Shown piece by piece: positions 54,881 through 63,952 of a stretch of 64,000 bases of DNA (the first letter of the stretch is position 1; each line of letters begins with the position of its first letter). The translations under genes were made by a program, and so were the position numbers. Source of the stretch: Treponema sp. UBA4692 (lineage in GTDB: Bacteria > Spirochaetota > Spirochaetia > Treponematales > Treponemataceae); the NCBI GenBank assembly GCA_002404895.1, contig DHKO01000050.1, positions 143,974 through 207,973 of the forward strand, given 5' to 3'. Under the pieces are notes generated by a model. That model searched no databases. It saw only the letters and a program-made list of their open reading frames with translations, and was not told where the DNA came from.

Positions 54881-56069
54881 TGGCGTGACTCTTGCCACTG
54901 CTTTGCTGGCGGGATCTGCTTTTGCTGCTGATATAAGTTTTTCTTATAAAGGCAACAACTACTTTAAGTCTGCTGGCGACGATAATATCTCTTACGATAA
55001 TGACTCTCGCACGGATTGCATATCTTTGGGTCTTTCAAATGATTATGCAGGAGCTGTTGCTGACTGGGATATTGAAGACGGCAAGTTAGCTCTTGACAGC
55101 TACTACGGCTGGATGAATTTTGCTGCAATCAGCACACAGTTCACAGGCGGAAAATGGACTAGCCGCTATATCGACCTTGTTGACACAGACGCAGGCGACC
55201 TTGACGACGAGGACTTTATCGGCTGGAAACCGGGCGTTGTTAACGGATATAAACTTTACGCTGACATTCATGGCGAGGATTATACAAGCGTTTCTATAGC
55301 AAACGATTCCGACAATCTCACAGAGAAAAAACTTGCTCTTGTTGCTGCATACACAAACAAAGACGCTCTTCCGGGCGCACTCATGGTAAGGTTCGGTCTC
55401 GTAAACAGCTCTTGGGATTCATTCGAAAAGAAAGCAAAAGACAACGACGGAGCTTACAAAAGAACAAACAGCTACGGATTCGTCGGCGAGGTTGCTTTCA
55501 GACAGGACAGCGCTTTCAACGTGAACCTGGCTGTGAAGTCTCTCAAAGCCCACAACTACTCGTTCGGCCTTTTCTTCAGCCCTCTTATGATGGAAAAACT
55601 TCAGGCTACAGCAGGAGTCTCTCTTGGTCTTGAAGGAAACACAACATACAAGGCAGAAGGCGACACTGGAGTTGAGTATGCGGTTGACTTCCGCGCGCGC
55701 TACGCTGTAACAGACAAGCTTTCTGTTACAACAGCGCATAACATTTCTAGCTATCTTACAGGTCTTAAAGAGAACGACTCTAAAAAATGGGACGACAACA
55801 AGCTTTCTATGTCTAACCAGATTAACGCGACATACGCTCTTCTTGACAACATGAAGTTCGGCGTTAACCTTCAGCACTTTATCTATGATTTTGATGCAAG
55901 CTATCCGTCAGCTAACGAGCTTATCGTTTCTCCTTCTTTGGCAATCGCTGCCACAGAAAAGGCGACAGTCACAATCTCTGCTCGCGCAGACTGGACAAAC
56001 ATCGGCTTCAACAAAGGACAGGAAGCGTTTGACTTTACAGTCCCTGTAATCTTCTCTTTCAACTACTAA
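54867..56069 (+). CDS. Outer-membrane beta-barrel protein, type II (copy 1)
   Basis: The 400-aa protein has a signal peptide (MKKIIGVTLATALLAGSAFA, cut before AD) and ends PVIFSFNY with the terminal aromatic residue of barrels. It is related to the next gene; both have a DFRARYAV- or DLRARYAV- strand followed by KLS or QLS near two thirds of the length. The ATG at 54867 is fixed by AAGGAGG; the frame is open further upstream but that part is leader. Asp- and Asn-rich loops suggest surface exposure. Porin-like function is inferred. Confidence 0.9.
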   Translation: MKKIIGVTLATALLAGSAFAADISFSYKGNNYFKSAGDDNISYDNDSRTDCISLGLSNDYAGAVADWDIEDGKLALDSYYGWMNFAAISTQFTGGKWTSRYIDLVDTDAGDLDDEDFIGWKPGVVNGYKLYADIHGEDYTSVSIANDSDNLTEKKLALVAAYTNKDALPGALMVRFGLVNSSWDSFEKKAKDNDGAYKRTNSYGFVGEVAFRQDSAFNVNLAVKSLKAHNYSFGLFFSPLMMEKLQATAGVSLGLEGNTTYKAEGDTGVEYAVDFRARYAVTDKLSVTTAHNISSYLTGLKENDSKKWDDNKLSMSNQINATYALLDNMKFGVNLQHFIYDFDASYPSANELIVSPSLAIAATEKATVTISARADWTNIGFNKGQEAFDFTVPVIFSFNY

Positions 56070-56113
56070 GAGTTGTCAAAAGAAAAGGTAAAAAAGATTC
56101 TTGGAGGAATTAG

Positions 56114-57436
56114 ATGAAAAAGATAATTAGTGCGCTTGCGGTTAGCGCATTGGTATTGGGTTCAGCGGCTGCAAAGACTTCTGTGAACCTTAACTATAGA
56201 CAGGGCACATCGCTCTATTCTTATACTGACAACGGCGAAGACAAATCTGCTGGCTATGTTGAATCTCGTTTTAACGCGCTTGGCAATTTCACAGAGCAGG
56301 ACACGCTGTCTTTGAAAGCTTCCGGCGATATTTTTGACTTTCAGGCAGACATTCAGCCGACAACAGCCGACGCAATCCGCTTCAACGTTCTTAAAATCGG
56401 CGCAAAGTGGGGCGGCTTCCACACTCAGGCAGGATGGAACGGAGACGGAATCAACGGCGGCTACCGCATAACAAACGACGCCTCAAACTGGGACGGACAG
56501 TATTTCGAGACTTTCAAGCTCGGCTCTCTGTTCACAAATTCTTTCAGCAAGTATGCGGACAACCAGATTAACATTGGCGGAAAAATTTTCGACGACCGCG
56601 AAATGTACGCTCAGGCAGACTACACAGTGGCTGCTGACGACCTTAAAGTAAAGCTCATCGGCACTGTTATTTCTGACAGAACATGGAAAAAATCAAACGA
56701 GGACACAGAGAAAAACAACGGCAACAAAGGCTGGTCTGTATTCGCAGATGTTTCAAAAGGAAATCTCTTCAAGGCTGAGGCTTTTGTAAAAGGCGCGAAT
56801 GTCGTTGCAACAAAGAAAGGCGCAAAATCTTCCGATGACGGACTCGCTCTCGTTCCTGGACTTTATTTCCAGTGGCTCGGCACAGACAACCTGATTGCCA
56901 CAGTCGGAGGATCGACTTCTCTTTATGACGGCGACCTTTGTGACTACAGCTTTGACTTGCGCGCACGCTACGCTGTAAGCAGCCAGCTTTCTTTCACATA
57001 CTACTTGAAGTATTCAGAGCTTGACACAGACAATTACATTGCAACCACAACACATGCTGCAAATGCGGCAGTAGACAAGAACCTAGGATTGGCAGCGTCA
57101 AAAATATGGAACGGAGGCAAGGCCAACGCTTTCACAACAGATGCGGCACTTTGGAACTTCTTGAACGCACGCTACACACTTAACCCGACTGCAACAGTTT
57201 CCTGCGCGCTCGGTGTTCTGACAGACATGGGCGACGGAGCGGTTTCTAAAGACGGGAACAACGGCTCAACAGTTTCTGTCACACCAGCGGCTGAGTTCAC
57301 TGCTGGAAAAGGAGCTTCAATCATCGTTGGCGTAAACGCTACAATCTGCGGAATCGGAGCAGATAAAGATTCTGAATTCGGCAAGGAAACAGACATTGGA
57401 TTTGGAATCCCAATGTACTTCCGCGTAAAGATGTAA
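56114..57436 (+). CDS. Outer-membrane beta-barrel protein, type II (copy 2)
   Basis: The 440-aa protein begins with a signal peptide (MKKIISALAVSALVLGSAAA) and is a paralogue of the preceding gene (DLRARYAVSSQLSFTYYLKY near residue 290). It ends GIGFGIPMYFRVKM-like, where the last aromatic residue is two positions in, a weaker barrel end. It lies 44 bp downstream, so both belong to one transcript driven from the repeated leader and closed by the terminator at 57.48 kb. Confidence 0.88.
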   Translation: MKKIISALAVSALVLGSAAAKTSVNLNYRQGTSLYSYTDNGEDKSAGYVESRFNALGNFTEQDTLSLKASGDIFDFQADIQPTTADAIRFNVLKIGAKWGGFHTQAGWNGDGINGGYRITNDASNWDGQYFETFKLGSLFTNSFSKYADNQINIGGKIFDDREMYAQADYTVAADDLKVKLIGTVISDRTWKKSNEDTEKNNGNKGWSVFADVSKGNLFKAEAFVKGANVVATKKGAKSSDDGLALVPGLYFQWLGTDNLIATVGGSTSLYDGDLCDYSFDLRARYAVSSQLSFTYYLKYSELDTDNYIATTTHAANAAVDKNLGLAASKIWNGGKANAFTTDAALWNFLNARYTLNPTATVSCALGVLTDMGDGAVSKDGNNGSTVSVTPAAEFTAGKGASIIVGVNATICGIGADKDSEFGKETDIGFGIPMYFRVKM

Positions 57437-57478
57437 TCTAAAACATAAGTTTTTTGCAGATTTGCAATCAGCTTTACA

Positions 57479-57520
57479 AGCGTTCCCGTGCAGTTCACGG
57501 GAACGCTGTTTTTGTTTTTA
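57479..57520 (+). terminator. Terminator of the type II operon
   Basis: A 12-bp perfect stem AGCGTTCCCGTG/CACGGGAACGCT followed by GTTTTTGTTTTT, about 43 bp after the stop. The lipoprotein gene starts 38 bp later and so needs its own promoter or readthrough. Confidence 0.93.
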
Positions 57521-57557
57521 TCCTTTTTGGCCTTTTTATCTTGCATTTGCATTTATT

Positions 57558-58310
57558 ATGAAAAAATTTATTTCAAAAATCTCAATCTTAATTCTTTCTT
57601 TTTCAGTCTTGATTCTTTTCGGCTGCGCTTCATCTCCTGTTGGCTTAGCTGGCTACGGCTCTATTGCGGTTATCGGCGTTACAGGAAACAAGAATCTCTC
57701 CGAGCAGGTTGACAACCGCTATGCCCGAAGCGACGAGGAGGACATTGACGACACAAGCGCGCTTTCGGTTCTCGTTGACAAATTTCTTCACGGAGAAAAT
57801 CCGGAGCTTCTGACAGGCCAAGACCGTGTTGACTATGCCGAGGAATATTTTCGACTTGCTCTTGAAGATGTTGCAGGGCTTAAAGTCTCCGACAAGGAAA
57901 AAATTCTTGAAAGCGAACAGTACAAAAATTCTTATGAAAGCCCGCTTTCATTTCTTGACACTTGGATTTCCGCGACAGGCTACAGCAAAAATCTTTATTC
58001 GATAAGCGCGAAAAAAGCCCGGATGATGATGGGCGAGATTGGCGTGAAAAGCCTTGTAAGCGCGGAATTCCGTTTCAACAAGCTTTTTGACAAGGAGTCC
58101 AAGCTGAACGCAAACGTGCGCGCGCAAGTGGTTATGGATGTGATTTTGTACGATTCAAACGGGAAAAAAGTTGTTTTCAATCAGTACGAGGCGACTTCAA
58201 GCGAGAGCCTTCCTGTAAAAAAATTCGATTATGACAAAGACGCTCTGGTCGGAATGTATCCGGCCGTCATTGAAACCGTAATAAACCGCTTCATAACGGA
58301 CTGCCTTTAG
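57558..58310 (+). CDS. Lipoprotein, paralogue of the 62.8-kb lipoprotein
   Basis: The 250-aa protein has a signal peptide ending in the lipobox LFGC (lipidated Cys near residue 22) and then ASSPVG. It shares with the 61.77-kb gene the blocks NPEL...DR..YAEE..R.ALE and KKA..MM.EIG..SLVSAEF. It therefore belongs to the same unnamed spirochaetal lipoprotein group. I start it at 57558; no Shine-Dalgarno sequence is clear. It follows the type II barrel genes and the terminator. Confidence 0.88.
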   Translation: MKKFISKISILILSFSVLILFGCASSPVGLAGYGSIAVIGVTGNKNLSEQVDNRYARSDEEDIDDTSALSVLVDKFLHGENPELLTGQDRVDYAEEYFRLALEDVAGLKVSDKEKILESEQYKNSYESPLSFLDTWISATGYSKNLYSISAKKARMMMGEIGVKSLVSAEFRFNKLFDKESKLNANVRAQVVMDVILYDSNGKKVVFNQYEATSSESLPVKKFDYDKDALVGMYPAVIETVINRFITDCL

Positions 58311-58348
58311 AACGCATTTTGTGCAAAGATTAAGGAAATGAAGTCCCG

Positions 58349-58484
58349 CGAGTTTTGCTCCAAAACTCGTTAAGCAACCGTAAGGTTGCGACTCATTCCG
58401 AACTCGATCAGTCTGATACTCGCTTTATTTCGGAATCTCTAAACAAAAAAAATCCCTGATTCTAGCGTTTTCACTAAAATCAGG
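58349..58484. terminator. Hairpin cluster between convergent lipoprotein and guaB genes
   Basis: Four stems in 136 bp: CGAGTTTTG/CAAAACTCG (58349-58369), GCAACC/GGTTGC (58374-58389), ATTCCGAA/TTCGGAAT (58395-58436) enclosing ATCAGTCTGAT, and CCTGATT/AATCAGG (58455-58484). The last is followed on the minus strand by eight or nine T residues and serves as the guaB terminator. Confidence 0.75.
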
Positions 58485-58554
58485 AATTTCACATTTTCAT
58501 CGATTTTCGCTTTTTTGCCGGCTTCGCCCAGCGGCAAAGCCGCCTTAAATCAAC

Positions 58555-60060
58555 TTAGCTTTGAACACTTGTGTTTTTCACAACTACGTCGTGAGCCGAG
58601 CCTTCGCTGATTGTAGTCGCAGAAACAAGCGTGATTTTCGCCTTTTCCTGCAATTCCTGAATTGAAAGCGCGCCGCAGTTGCACATTGTATGGATTACCT
58701 TTTTGAGCGTCATTCCAACGCCGTCGTGCAAGTGTCCAGCATAAGGAACGTAAGAGTCAACGCCTTCCTCAAAAGCCATCGATTTCTTTCCGCCCAAATC
58801 GTATCTCTGCCAGTTGCGGGCGCGGTTGCTTCCCTCGCCCCAGTATTCTTTCACATAGTTTCCGTTCACAACGAGCTTGTTTGAAGGAGACTCGTCGAAC
58901 CTTGCGAAATATCTTCCAAGCATTACAAAGTCCGCGCCCATAGCGAGAGCCAATGTAACGTGGTAATCGTGAACAATTCCGCCGTCAGAGCAGATTGGAA
59001 CGTAAATTCCTGTCTTCTTGTAATATTCGTCGCGAGCTTTTCCAACCTCGATTGTCGCTGTCGCCTGTCCGCGTCCGATTCCTTTCTGCTCGCGTGTGAT
59101 GCAGATTGAGCCGCCGCCGATCCCGATTTTCACAAAGTCCGCACCTGCGTCTGCAAGGAAGTTGAATCCTTCAGCGTCAACAACGTTTCCGGCTCCGACT
59201 TTTGTTCCCGGCCATTTCTCGTGAATGTCTTTGAGAGCCTTAGCCTGCCAGTAAGAATATCCTTCAGAAGAGTCGAGAACGAAAACGTCCGCGCCTGCCG
59301 CGAGCAAAGCAGGAACGCGCTCCATATAGTCGCGTGTGTTGATTCCGGCTCCAACGATGTAACGCTGCTTTGAGTCCAAAAGCTCGTTCGGGTTTTCTGT
59401 GTGAGTTGAGTAGTCCTTGCGGAAAACAAGCGAGACGAGATTTCCGCTCGCGTCAACGATTGGAAGCTGGTTCACTTTCTTGTTCCAGATAATCTCGTTA
59501 GCCTCTGAAAGGGAAATTCCGTCCTTTCCTGTAACCAAGTCCTTAAGCGCAGTCATATATTCCTTGACTTTCGCGCCTTCCGGGCAATGTCCGATTCTAA
59601 AGTCCTTTGAAGTGATGATTCCGACGAGTTTTCCGTGCGCGCTTCCGTCTTCTGTAACAGCGACCGTTGAATGTCCTGTTTTCTCGCTCAAAGCCACAAC
59701 CTCTTCCAAAGTCTGCTCCGGGCGGATATTCGAGTCAGAAGTTACGAATCCGGCCTTGTAGTCTTTTACGCGGGCAACCATGGCAGCCTGCTCTTCAATC
59801 GTCTGGCTTCCAAAAATGAACGAGATTCCGCCTTCCTTTGCGAGCGCAATTGCGAGCTTGTCGTCAGAAACAGCCTGCATAACCGCTGAAACCATCGGAA
59901 TGTTCATTGTAAGCGGAGATTTTTCACCTGCTTTCTTATTGTAACGAACCACCGGGGTCTTAAGGCTGACGTTGCTTGGAACACAATTCTCTGCTGTGTA
60001 GCCAGGAACCAGAAGATACTCACCAAAAGTGTGAGACGGCTCTGAAAAATAAAATGCCAT
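58555..60060 (-). CDS. guaB: Inosine-5'-monophosphate dehydrogenase
   Basis: GuaB oxidises IMP to XMP, the committed step to GMP. The 501-aa protein has two CBS regulatory domains inserted in the barrel, the catalytic loop [10 protein letters not shown] (Cys nucleophile) and the flap [20 protein letters not shown] and [13 protein letters not shown] bind the substrate. The start at 60060 ([17 protein letters not shown]) has GGGAG upstream. It is the only housekeeping gene inside the envelope island, with the type I and II genes on both sides. Confidence 0.95.
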   Translation of the reverse strand: MAFYFSEPSHTFGEYLLVPGYTAENCVPSNVSLKTPVVRYNKKAGEKSPLTMNIPMVSAVMQAVSDDKLAIALAKEGGISFIFGSQTIEEQAAMVARVKDYKAGFVTSDSNIRPEQTLEEVVALSEKTGHSTVAVTEDGSAHGKLVGIITSKDFRIGHCPEGAKVKEYMTALKDLVTGKDGISLSEANEIIWNKKVNQLPIVDASGNLVSLVFRKDYSTHTENPNELLDSKQRYIVGAGINTRDYMERVPALLAAGADVFVLDSSEGYSYWQAKALKDIHEKWPGTKVGAGNVVDAEGFNFLADAGADFVKIGIGGGSICITREQKGIGRGQATATIEVGKARDEYYKKTGIYVPICSDGGIVHDYHVTLALAMGADFVMLGRYFARFDESPSNKLVVNGNYVKEYWGEGSNRARNWQRYDLGGKKSMAFEEGVDSYVPYAGHLHDGVGMTLKKVIHTMCNCGALSIQELQEKAKITLVSATTISEGSAHDVVVKNTSVQS

Positions 60061-60198
60061 GATTTTTCTCCCATAAAAATTTATATGAAATTGAAAAGTA
60101 AAATTGAACAATTATAGCAAAATCTTTCAATGGATTCAACGATTGCCGCCCAAAGATTAAAGATTTAAAGCCAAAATCTAAAGCCGATTTAAAAACAG

Positions 60199-60313
60199 AA
60201 AAGGGGAAACGCAACCTTTTCAAAAAGGTTTCTTTTCCCCTTTCAATCCCTTTTTCTTCCAAAACTGCGGAATTTTTTTAAGTCTCGTCAAAAACAAAAA
60301 TGCCGTTCCGCAG
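60199..60313. terminator. Terminator structures between guaB and the type I gene
   Basis: GAAAAGGGGAAA..AACCTTTT/AAAAGGTT..TTTCCCCTTTC (60199-60245) forms a long stem with one internal loop, and ACTGCGGAA/TTCCGCAGT (about 60264-60313) forms a second. They are placed after the stop of the minus-strand 60.34-kb gene. Confidence 0.65.
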
Positions 60314-60341
60314 TATTTTCAGGTTTTCAGAAAATGTCAGA

Positions 60342-61517
60342 TTACAAATCCCACTGCCAGTAGAGCGGAACCGCAACTTTATAGTCGTTGTCGCAAGTCT
60401 GATACTCAAAACCCGCGCCGAAAGAGTTGTGGTCGTCAAGCTGGAAGTCGAGATTCAGCGCGATTCCGTAGACATTCTTCGCCTTTTCAATCTGAATGTC
60501 GCTGTCTTTCGCTGTGTCAACAAGAACTTTGCCTGTTACAGAAGCAGAAAGCTGCTCAGAGATTCCAAATCCGAGCGTAGCCGCTGTGTACAAGTCCCAG
60601 ACAAAATCGCCATAGTCCTCGCCGTAATATTTTTCTCCTAGATTGTAGAGGAAGTCAGCCGCAAAGCTCACTGGAGAATCATCTTTCTCGAAAGTCAAAT
60701 TCGCGCTCACGAGATTCTCTCCTGTAACGCCGCCGAACCAAGTCAAGTCGTCAAATCCGGCCTCGCCAATGCTTGCGCTGAATGCGCCTTTATCAGCATC
60801 TGATGAGAAAGTGTGTGTGAATCCGCCACCGAGCGTAAGCCCGTCAACTTTTCCGAAAAGATTCGGGAAAGAAACATAAGCGCCAACTGCGCGCTCGTCA
60901 TCGTCAGCAACGTCCTGAACAGAAACTCCAATCTGGAAAAGCTCGCTGTCGTAAATCGCGCCGAATCCGATGTCAACATATTTTGTGTCGTTGTCCTCGT
61001 CTTTTGCCTTGAGCCAGTTCGGATTCTCCTCGTCAAAATCGCCTTTTGTGAAGTCGAAAGGAAGAGTCGCAGCAAGACGCAAGGAATTGTTCAGAAATGA
61101 AGGTCGGTAGACAACTGTGAATCCGTCAGAGCCGATGTTTCCGCCTGAAATGTTGTCGTCATAGACTGGAAGAGCCGAGCCGTCCATATAGATATTGTCG
61201 TGAAGAGCGAGCGTGAGCGGCTGGAAAAGCCGATATTCAACGTACCAGTCGTCAATGTAGCCGTCGATTCCGAAATTCTTGCTGTCAAAATCGTCAAGTC
61301 CGACTACAGCAGTGATTCCGGCGTCAACGTGCTCGGATTTATATTCAACCGACATTTTGTCTTTGAGAACAGGAAAATCTTTTTCGTTCTCGTCGTCCGC
61401 GTCATTATGGTACAGGAACTCATCTTCCTCGTAAAGTTTGTTGTAGAAAGTTACATCAGCAGCGAAAGCTGAAGCCGTAAAAGCAATTGCAGCAAAAGCA
61501 AGAGCAATTCTTTTCAT
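60342..61517 (-). CDS. Outer-membrane beta-barrel protein, type I (copy 2)
   Basis: The 391-aa protein has a signal peptide (MKRIALAFAAIAFTASAFA, cut before AD) and ends PLYWQWDL. It is the paralogue of the 53.12-kb gene, sharing GYIDDWYVEYR, YMDGSALPVYDDN and GNIGSDGFTVVYR. It is a predicted porin-like outer-membrane barrel. TAGGAG precedes the ATG and a good promoter lies 77-105 bp upstream. Confidence 0.88.
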   Translation of the reverse strand: MKRIALAFAAIAFTASAFAADVTFYNKLYEEDEFLYHNDADDENEKDFPVLKDKMSVEYKSEHVDAGITAVVGLDDFDSKNFGIDGYIDDWYVEYRLFQPLTLALHDNIYMDGSALPVYDDNISGGNIGSDGFTVVYRPSFLNNSLRLAATLPFDFTKGDFDEENPNWLKAKDEDNDTKYVDIGFGAIYDSELFQIGVSVQDVADDDERAVGAYVSFPNLFGKVDGLTLGGGFTHTFSSDADKGAFSASIGEAGFDDLTWFGGVTGENLVSANLTFEKDDSPVSFAADFLYNLGEKYYGEDYGDFVWDLYTAATLGFGISEQLSASVTGKVLVDTAKDSDIQIEKAKNVYGIALNLDFQLDDHNSFGAGFEYQTCDNDYKVAVPLYWQWDL

Positions 61518-61593
61518 TTTTGTCTCCTATTTTTTATAAGAAATTTTTTCTATTTGTATGCAGATAATCACTTTTATTTACATACGCTAACAA

Positions 61594-61622
61594 ATGATAA
61601 AGAAGTGCAATTTATAAGTCAA
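61594..61622 (-). promoter_or_regulatory. Promoter of the type I copy 2 gene
   Basis: TTGACT (61617-61622), 17 bp, TATCAT (61594-61599) on the minus strand, each 5/6 to consensus. The leader is about 70 nt. Confidence 0.8.
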
Positions 61623-61631
61623 TTATTTTAG

Positions 61632-61690
61632 GATAAAAAAATAAACGCGCCAGCAAAGCCGGATTTTTTCAAGCCTTGCAAGACGCGTTT
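61632..61690 (-). terminator. Terminator after the lipoprotein gene
   Basis: ACGCG.../...CGCGT outer stem with inner GCAAGGC/GCTTTGC pairing, followed on the minus strand by TTTATTTTTTT; TTTTTG also follows on the plus strand. Confidence 0.8.
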
Positions 61691-61773
61691 TTGTTCAGAT
61701 GAAATTTTTGAAAAGTTCTAAAATTTTTAAGATTTTCGCTTTTTTGTTTTTCCAAAAGCAGGATTTTTAGGAA

Positions 61774-62787
61774 TCAGTTTTTCAGAGACTCGACTTCCTC
61801 TAAAGAAAGCCCTGTAGCGTCCGCAATCTGCTGCGCCGTCAAACCAGTTTTTAGAAGGTTTTCCGCAGTCTCTCTCGCTTTTTTTAGAGCAGCTTCCTCG
61901 GCTGTAAGATTTTGAGCCACGTTTTCCGCTGAATCCAGCTTTGACTTTGGCTTTCCAAGTTTTTGCGATGCGAAATTCGCATTTTCACCGCCGGAAATCT
62001 CAGAAGAACCGCTTATGTCGGAATTCTTCAAATCATCAGAAGTTTCAGAAGAATATTCAGACGCAAAACGGCTGATAACATCGTCAATCAACGGATTTAT
62101 CAGAGCCACAAAATCATTCTTGTTGTATTTGTTATAAGCCCCGTAAGTTTTAACGCCGCTTACGCTCTGTGCGGAATATTCCTTGTCAAGAACCATTTTT
62201 CCGCGCCGGTTCTGAATCTTGACATTCATCGTGACCAAAGGATAAATGCTTTTATTCGCGACTTTTTTTGTAATCTCAAACTGCGCCGAAATCAGGCTTT
62301 CAGCTCCAATCTCGGACATCAAGAGCTGGGCTTTCTTTGCAGGCAGCTTCACAATTCCTCCGCGGTAGCCGTCCGCAGCCGTGTTAGTGCTTAGAATTCC
62401 CAGAAGATTCAAGATTTCGTACTGGTAAACATTGCTTTCAGTGAGCTTTTCTTTTTCAAGAAGCTGAACGCCGCATTTTTCCTCGAGCGCGTGCCTAAGA
62501 GATTCCTCAGCATAGTTCATTCTGTCCGAGGCAGTCTGAAGCTCCGGATTCTTTGAATTCAGGAGCTTGTTCACGCTTGTCGCAAGAATTCCGCCGCCCT
62601 CGTCTTCCTGAGCCTCGTAGTCAAAATCGTCAGCCTCTTCCCAGATGACAGAGCTTCCTTCAACGTTCAAGACAGCCATTGGAGAAAGCGTTCCAAGAGC
62701 GAGCTTTGTTGACGCGCAGCCAAAAAGAACCGACGCGCAAACGACCGAAAGAAATCCGAAATAGATTTTCGAAAACATTTTTTTCAT
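61774..62787 (-). CDS. Lipoprotein with HTH-like C-terminal motif
   Basis: The 337-aa protein has a signal peptide with the lipobox LFGC (near residue 24) and ASTKLA after it. The body resembles the 57.56-kb lipoprotein (NPELQTASDRMNYAEESLRH, KKAQLLMSEIGAESLISAQF). An extra C-terminal stretch, KKARETAENLLKTGLTAQQI then ATGLSLEEVESLKN, resembles the short HTH-like motif at the end of Rpn/YhgA-family nucleases. A tail like this on a lipoprotein is unusual. AAAGGCGG precedes the ATG. Confidence 0.85.
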   Translation of the reverse strand: MKKMFSKIYFGFLSVVCASVLFGCASTKLALGTLSPMAVLNVEGSSVIWEEADDFDYEAQEDEGGGILATSVNKLLNSKNPELQTASDRMNYAEESLRHALEEKCGVQLLEKEKLTESNVYQYEILNLLGILSTNTAADGYRGGIVKLPAKKAQLLMSEIGAESLISAQFEITKKVANKSIYPLVTMNVKIQNRRGKMVLDKEYSAQSVSGVKTYGAYNKYNKNDFVALINPLIDDVISRFASEYSSETSDDLKNSDISGSSEISGGENANFASQKLGKPKSKLDSAENVAQNLTAEEAALKKARETAENLLKTGLTAQQIADATGLSLEEVESLKN

Positions 62788-63066
62788 ATTTTTCCGCCTT
62801 TCAATATAATATTTTAAAACATAAAAAGTTCACAGACTGTTACAAAAGAAATTGCGGGAAAGAGGATGATGAAAAAGGAGCGAGATATGGAGAAGAAGAA
62901 AAAATGAAATCGGAAGTAATCTAATCGGCGAGTGAAAAATATGTTCAAATTTATGCAAATGGAGAGCTTTCAGAAGATTTTTCTGAAACAGTTTCTGCTC
63001 AGTTATCGTAAAAAAAACAGGGCATTTGCGGCTTAACTGCTGTAAATGGCTTTTTTGTGCCAGATT
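62788..63066. other. Gap between the lipoprotein promoter and the toxin remnant
   Basis: No gene is visible. A hairpin-like stretch near 63015-63055 (ATTTGC...GTAAAT) is followed on the minus strand by CTGTTTTTTTT and may end the toxin-antitoxin transcript. Confidence 0.35.
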
Positions 63067-63294
63067 TCAACAGTTCGTTATCATCAGTTCATCATCTGTT
63101 ATCCTGCAAAGAATTCTGTAATCGCCGACACGATAACGCCATAAGCCTATAAGATTTCCAACAAGGTTTTTCCCTCTTGACCTTGGGTTTTCTAAGTCTT
63201 ATATTTTCTCTATGAATTTCTTGATTTGCTTTTGTACAGGCTTGTCTAATTTCAGGAATTCTTTTTCTGCCTTGTTGGTGAATGAAACTTTCAT
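63067..63294 (-). pseudogene. RelE-family toxin with premature stop
   Basis: The frame starts MKVSFTNKAEKEFLKLDKPV and reaches KKFIEKI, then TAA (63199-63201), then resumes in the same frame as DLENPRSRGKNLVGNLIG and LWRYRVGDYRILCRI, the RelE/ParE core. A TGA at 63067-63069 cuts the usual C-terminal tail (VGHRREVY-type) as well. One nonsense change and an early 3' stop make it inactive unless read through. Its ATG overlaps the antitoxin stop by three bases (ATGA). Confidence 0.85.
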
Positions 63295-63551
63295 AGACCA
63301 GCCTTAGCAAAAACTTCCTCGGCTGAGATCGCTTTTCTTCCAGACTTTACAAATTCATCCCAAGCGGATGCGGCTGCCTCATAGTCTTCTTTATCCTCTT
63401 CGCAAACTGTCAGATAGTTTTCGAGTGCTTTTGTGAGAAACCAGCTTCGAGAGCAGCCTCTTTCATTACAGTATTTTGTAAGAGCATCCAAGACCTCTGT
63501 TCTAATGCTGAAACTCATCGGACGTGTTAAGACTTTTGCTGCTGTTGCCAT
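63291..63551 (-). CDS. Antitoxin (ribbon-helix-helix type) of a RelE system
   Basis: The 86-aa protein has RPMSFSIRTEVLDALTKYC, a ribbon-helix-helix DNA-binding start, and an acidic C-terminal half (CEEDKEDYEAAASAWDEFVK) for toxin binding. It is intact, although its toxin is broken. Autoregulation at its promoter is expected; an inverted repeat ATTGAC/GTCAAT lies 27 bp upstream. An orphan antitoxin can protect against related toxins. Confidence 0.85.
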   Translation of the reverse strand: MATAAKVLTRPMSFSIRTEVLDALTKYCNERGCSRSWFLTKALENYLTVCEEDKEDYEAAASAWDEFVKSGRKAISAEEVFAKAGL

Positions 63552-63577
63552 AATAGCCTTCTTCGCTCAATAACAAT

Positions 63578-63606
63578 ATTGACAGCATTATTATAAAAAC
63601 GTCAAT
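63578..63606 (-). promoter_or_regulatory. Operator-like inverted repeat at the antitoxin promoter
   Basis: ATTGAC (63578-63583) and GTCAAT (63601-63606) flank an AT-rich core containing TATAAT on the minus strand. It is placed as expected for antitoxin self-control. No second promoter element is certain. Confidence 0.5.
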
Positions 63607-63800
63607 TAAGAACTGAGTTTCTTTTTTGCAGGAAAATTCTTTCAAGAAAATTTTCCTCTTATGCAGCCGCCTTATCTCACAATCAAAACTTCACTTTCTA
63701 AAATTTCAAGAATTTTCCTTCGATTGAGAGCCAACTTTATTTTTCCAAAATTTTCCGTCATATTTCCGAGAAACTTCCCCGAATTTTCTTCAATTTTCCT
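63607..63800. other. Pyrimidine-rich region before leader copy 2
   Basis: No gene is seen. AGGAAAATT/AATTTTCCT (63630-63638 with 63649-63657) forms a 9-bp stem. From about 63748 the sequence aligns loosely with the region before leader copy 1, with a 12-bp length difference. Confidence 0.45.
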
Positions 63801-63952
63801 CGCTTTGAATATTTCGCAAAATCTCCAGTTTTTCCGCAGCGGAAAAGTGCAAATTCTGATTTTCAGAAATTCCTCAGAAAAGCTATGACATTCAATCCTC
63901 GGTTTAAACTTCCCAATAAAAAAGGAGGATTTTTTAAAATGAAAAAAATCAT
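63801..63952 (+). repeat. 152-bp leader repeat, copy 2
   Basis: Identical to 54729-54880, at an offset of exactly 9,072 bp and in the same orientation. The identity ends at base 14 of the coding region, after which the two genes differ. Confidence 0.97.

Noticed and set aside
63199..63201. Recoding of the toxin TAA as an amino acid
   Set aside because: TAA is not used for selenocysteine or pyrrolysine, and the 3' end is truncated as well, so simple inactivation is more likely.
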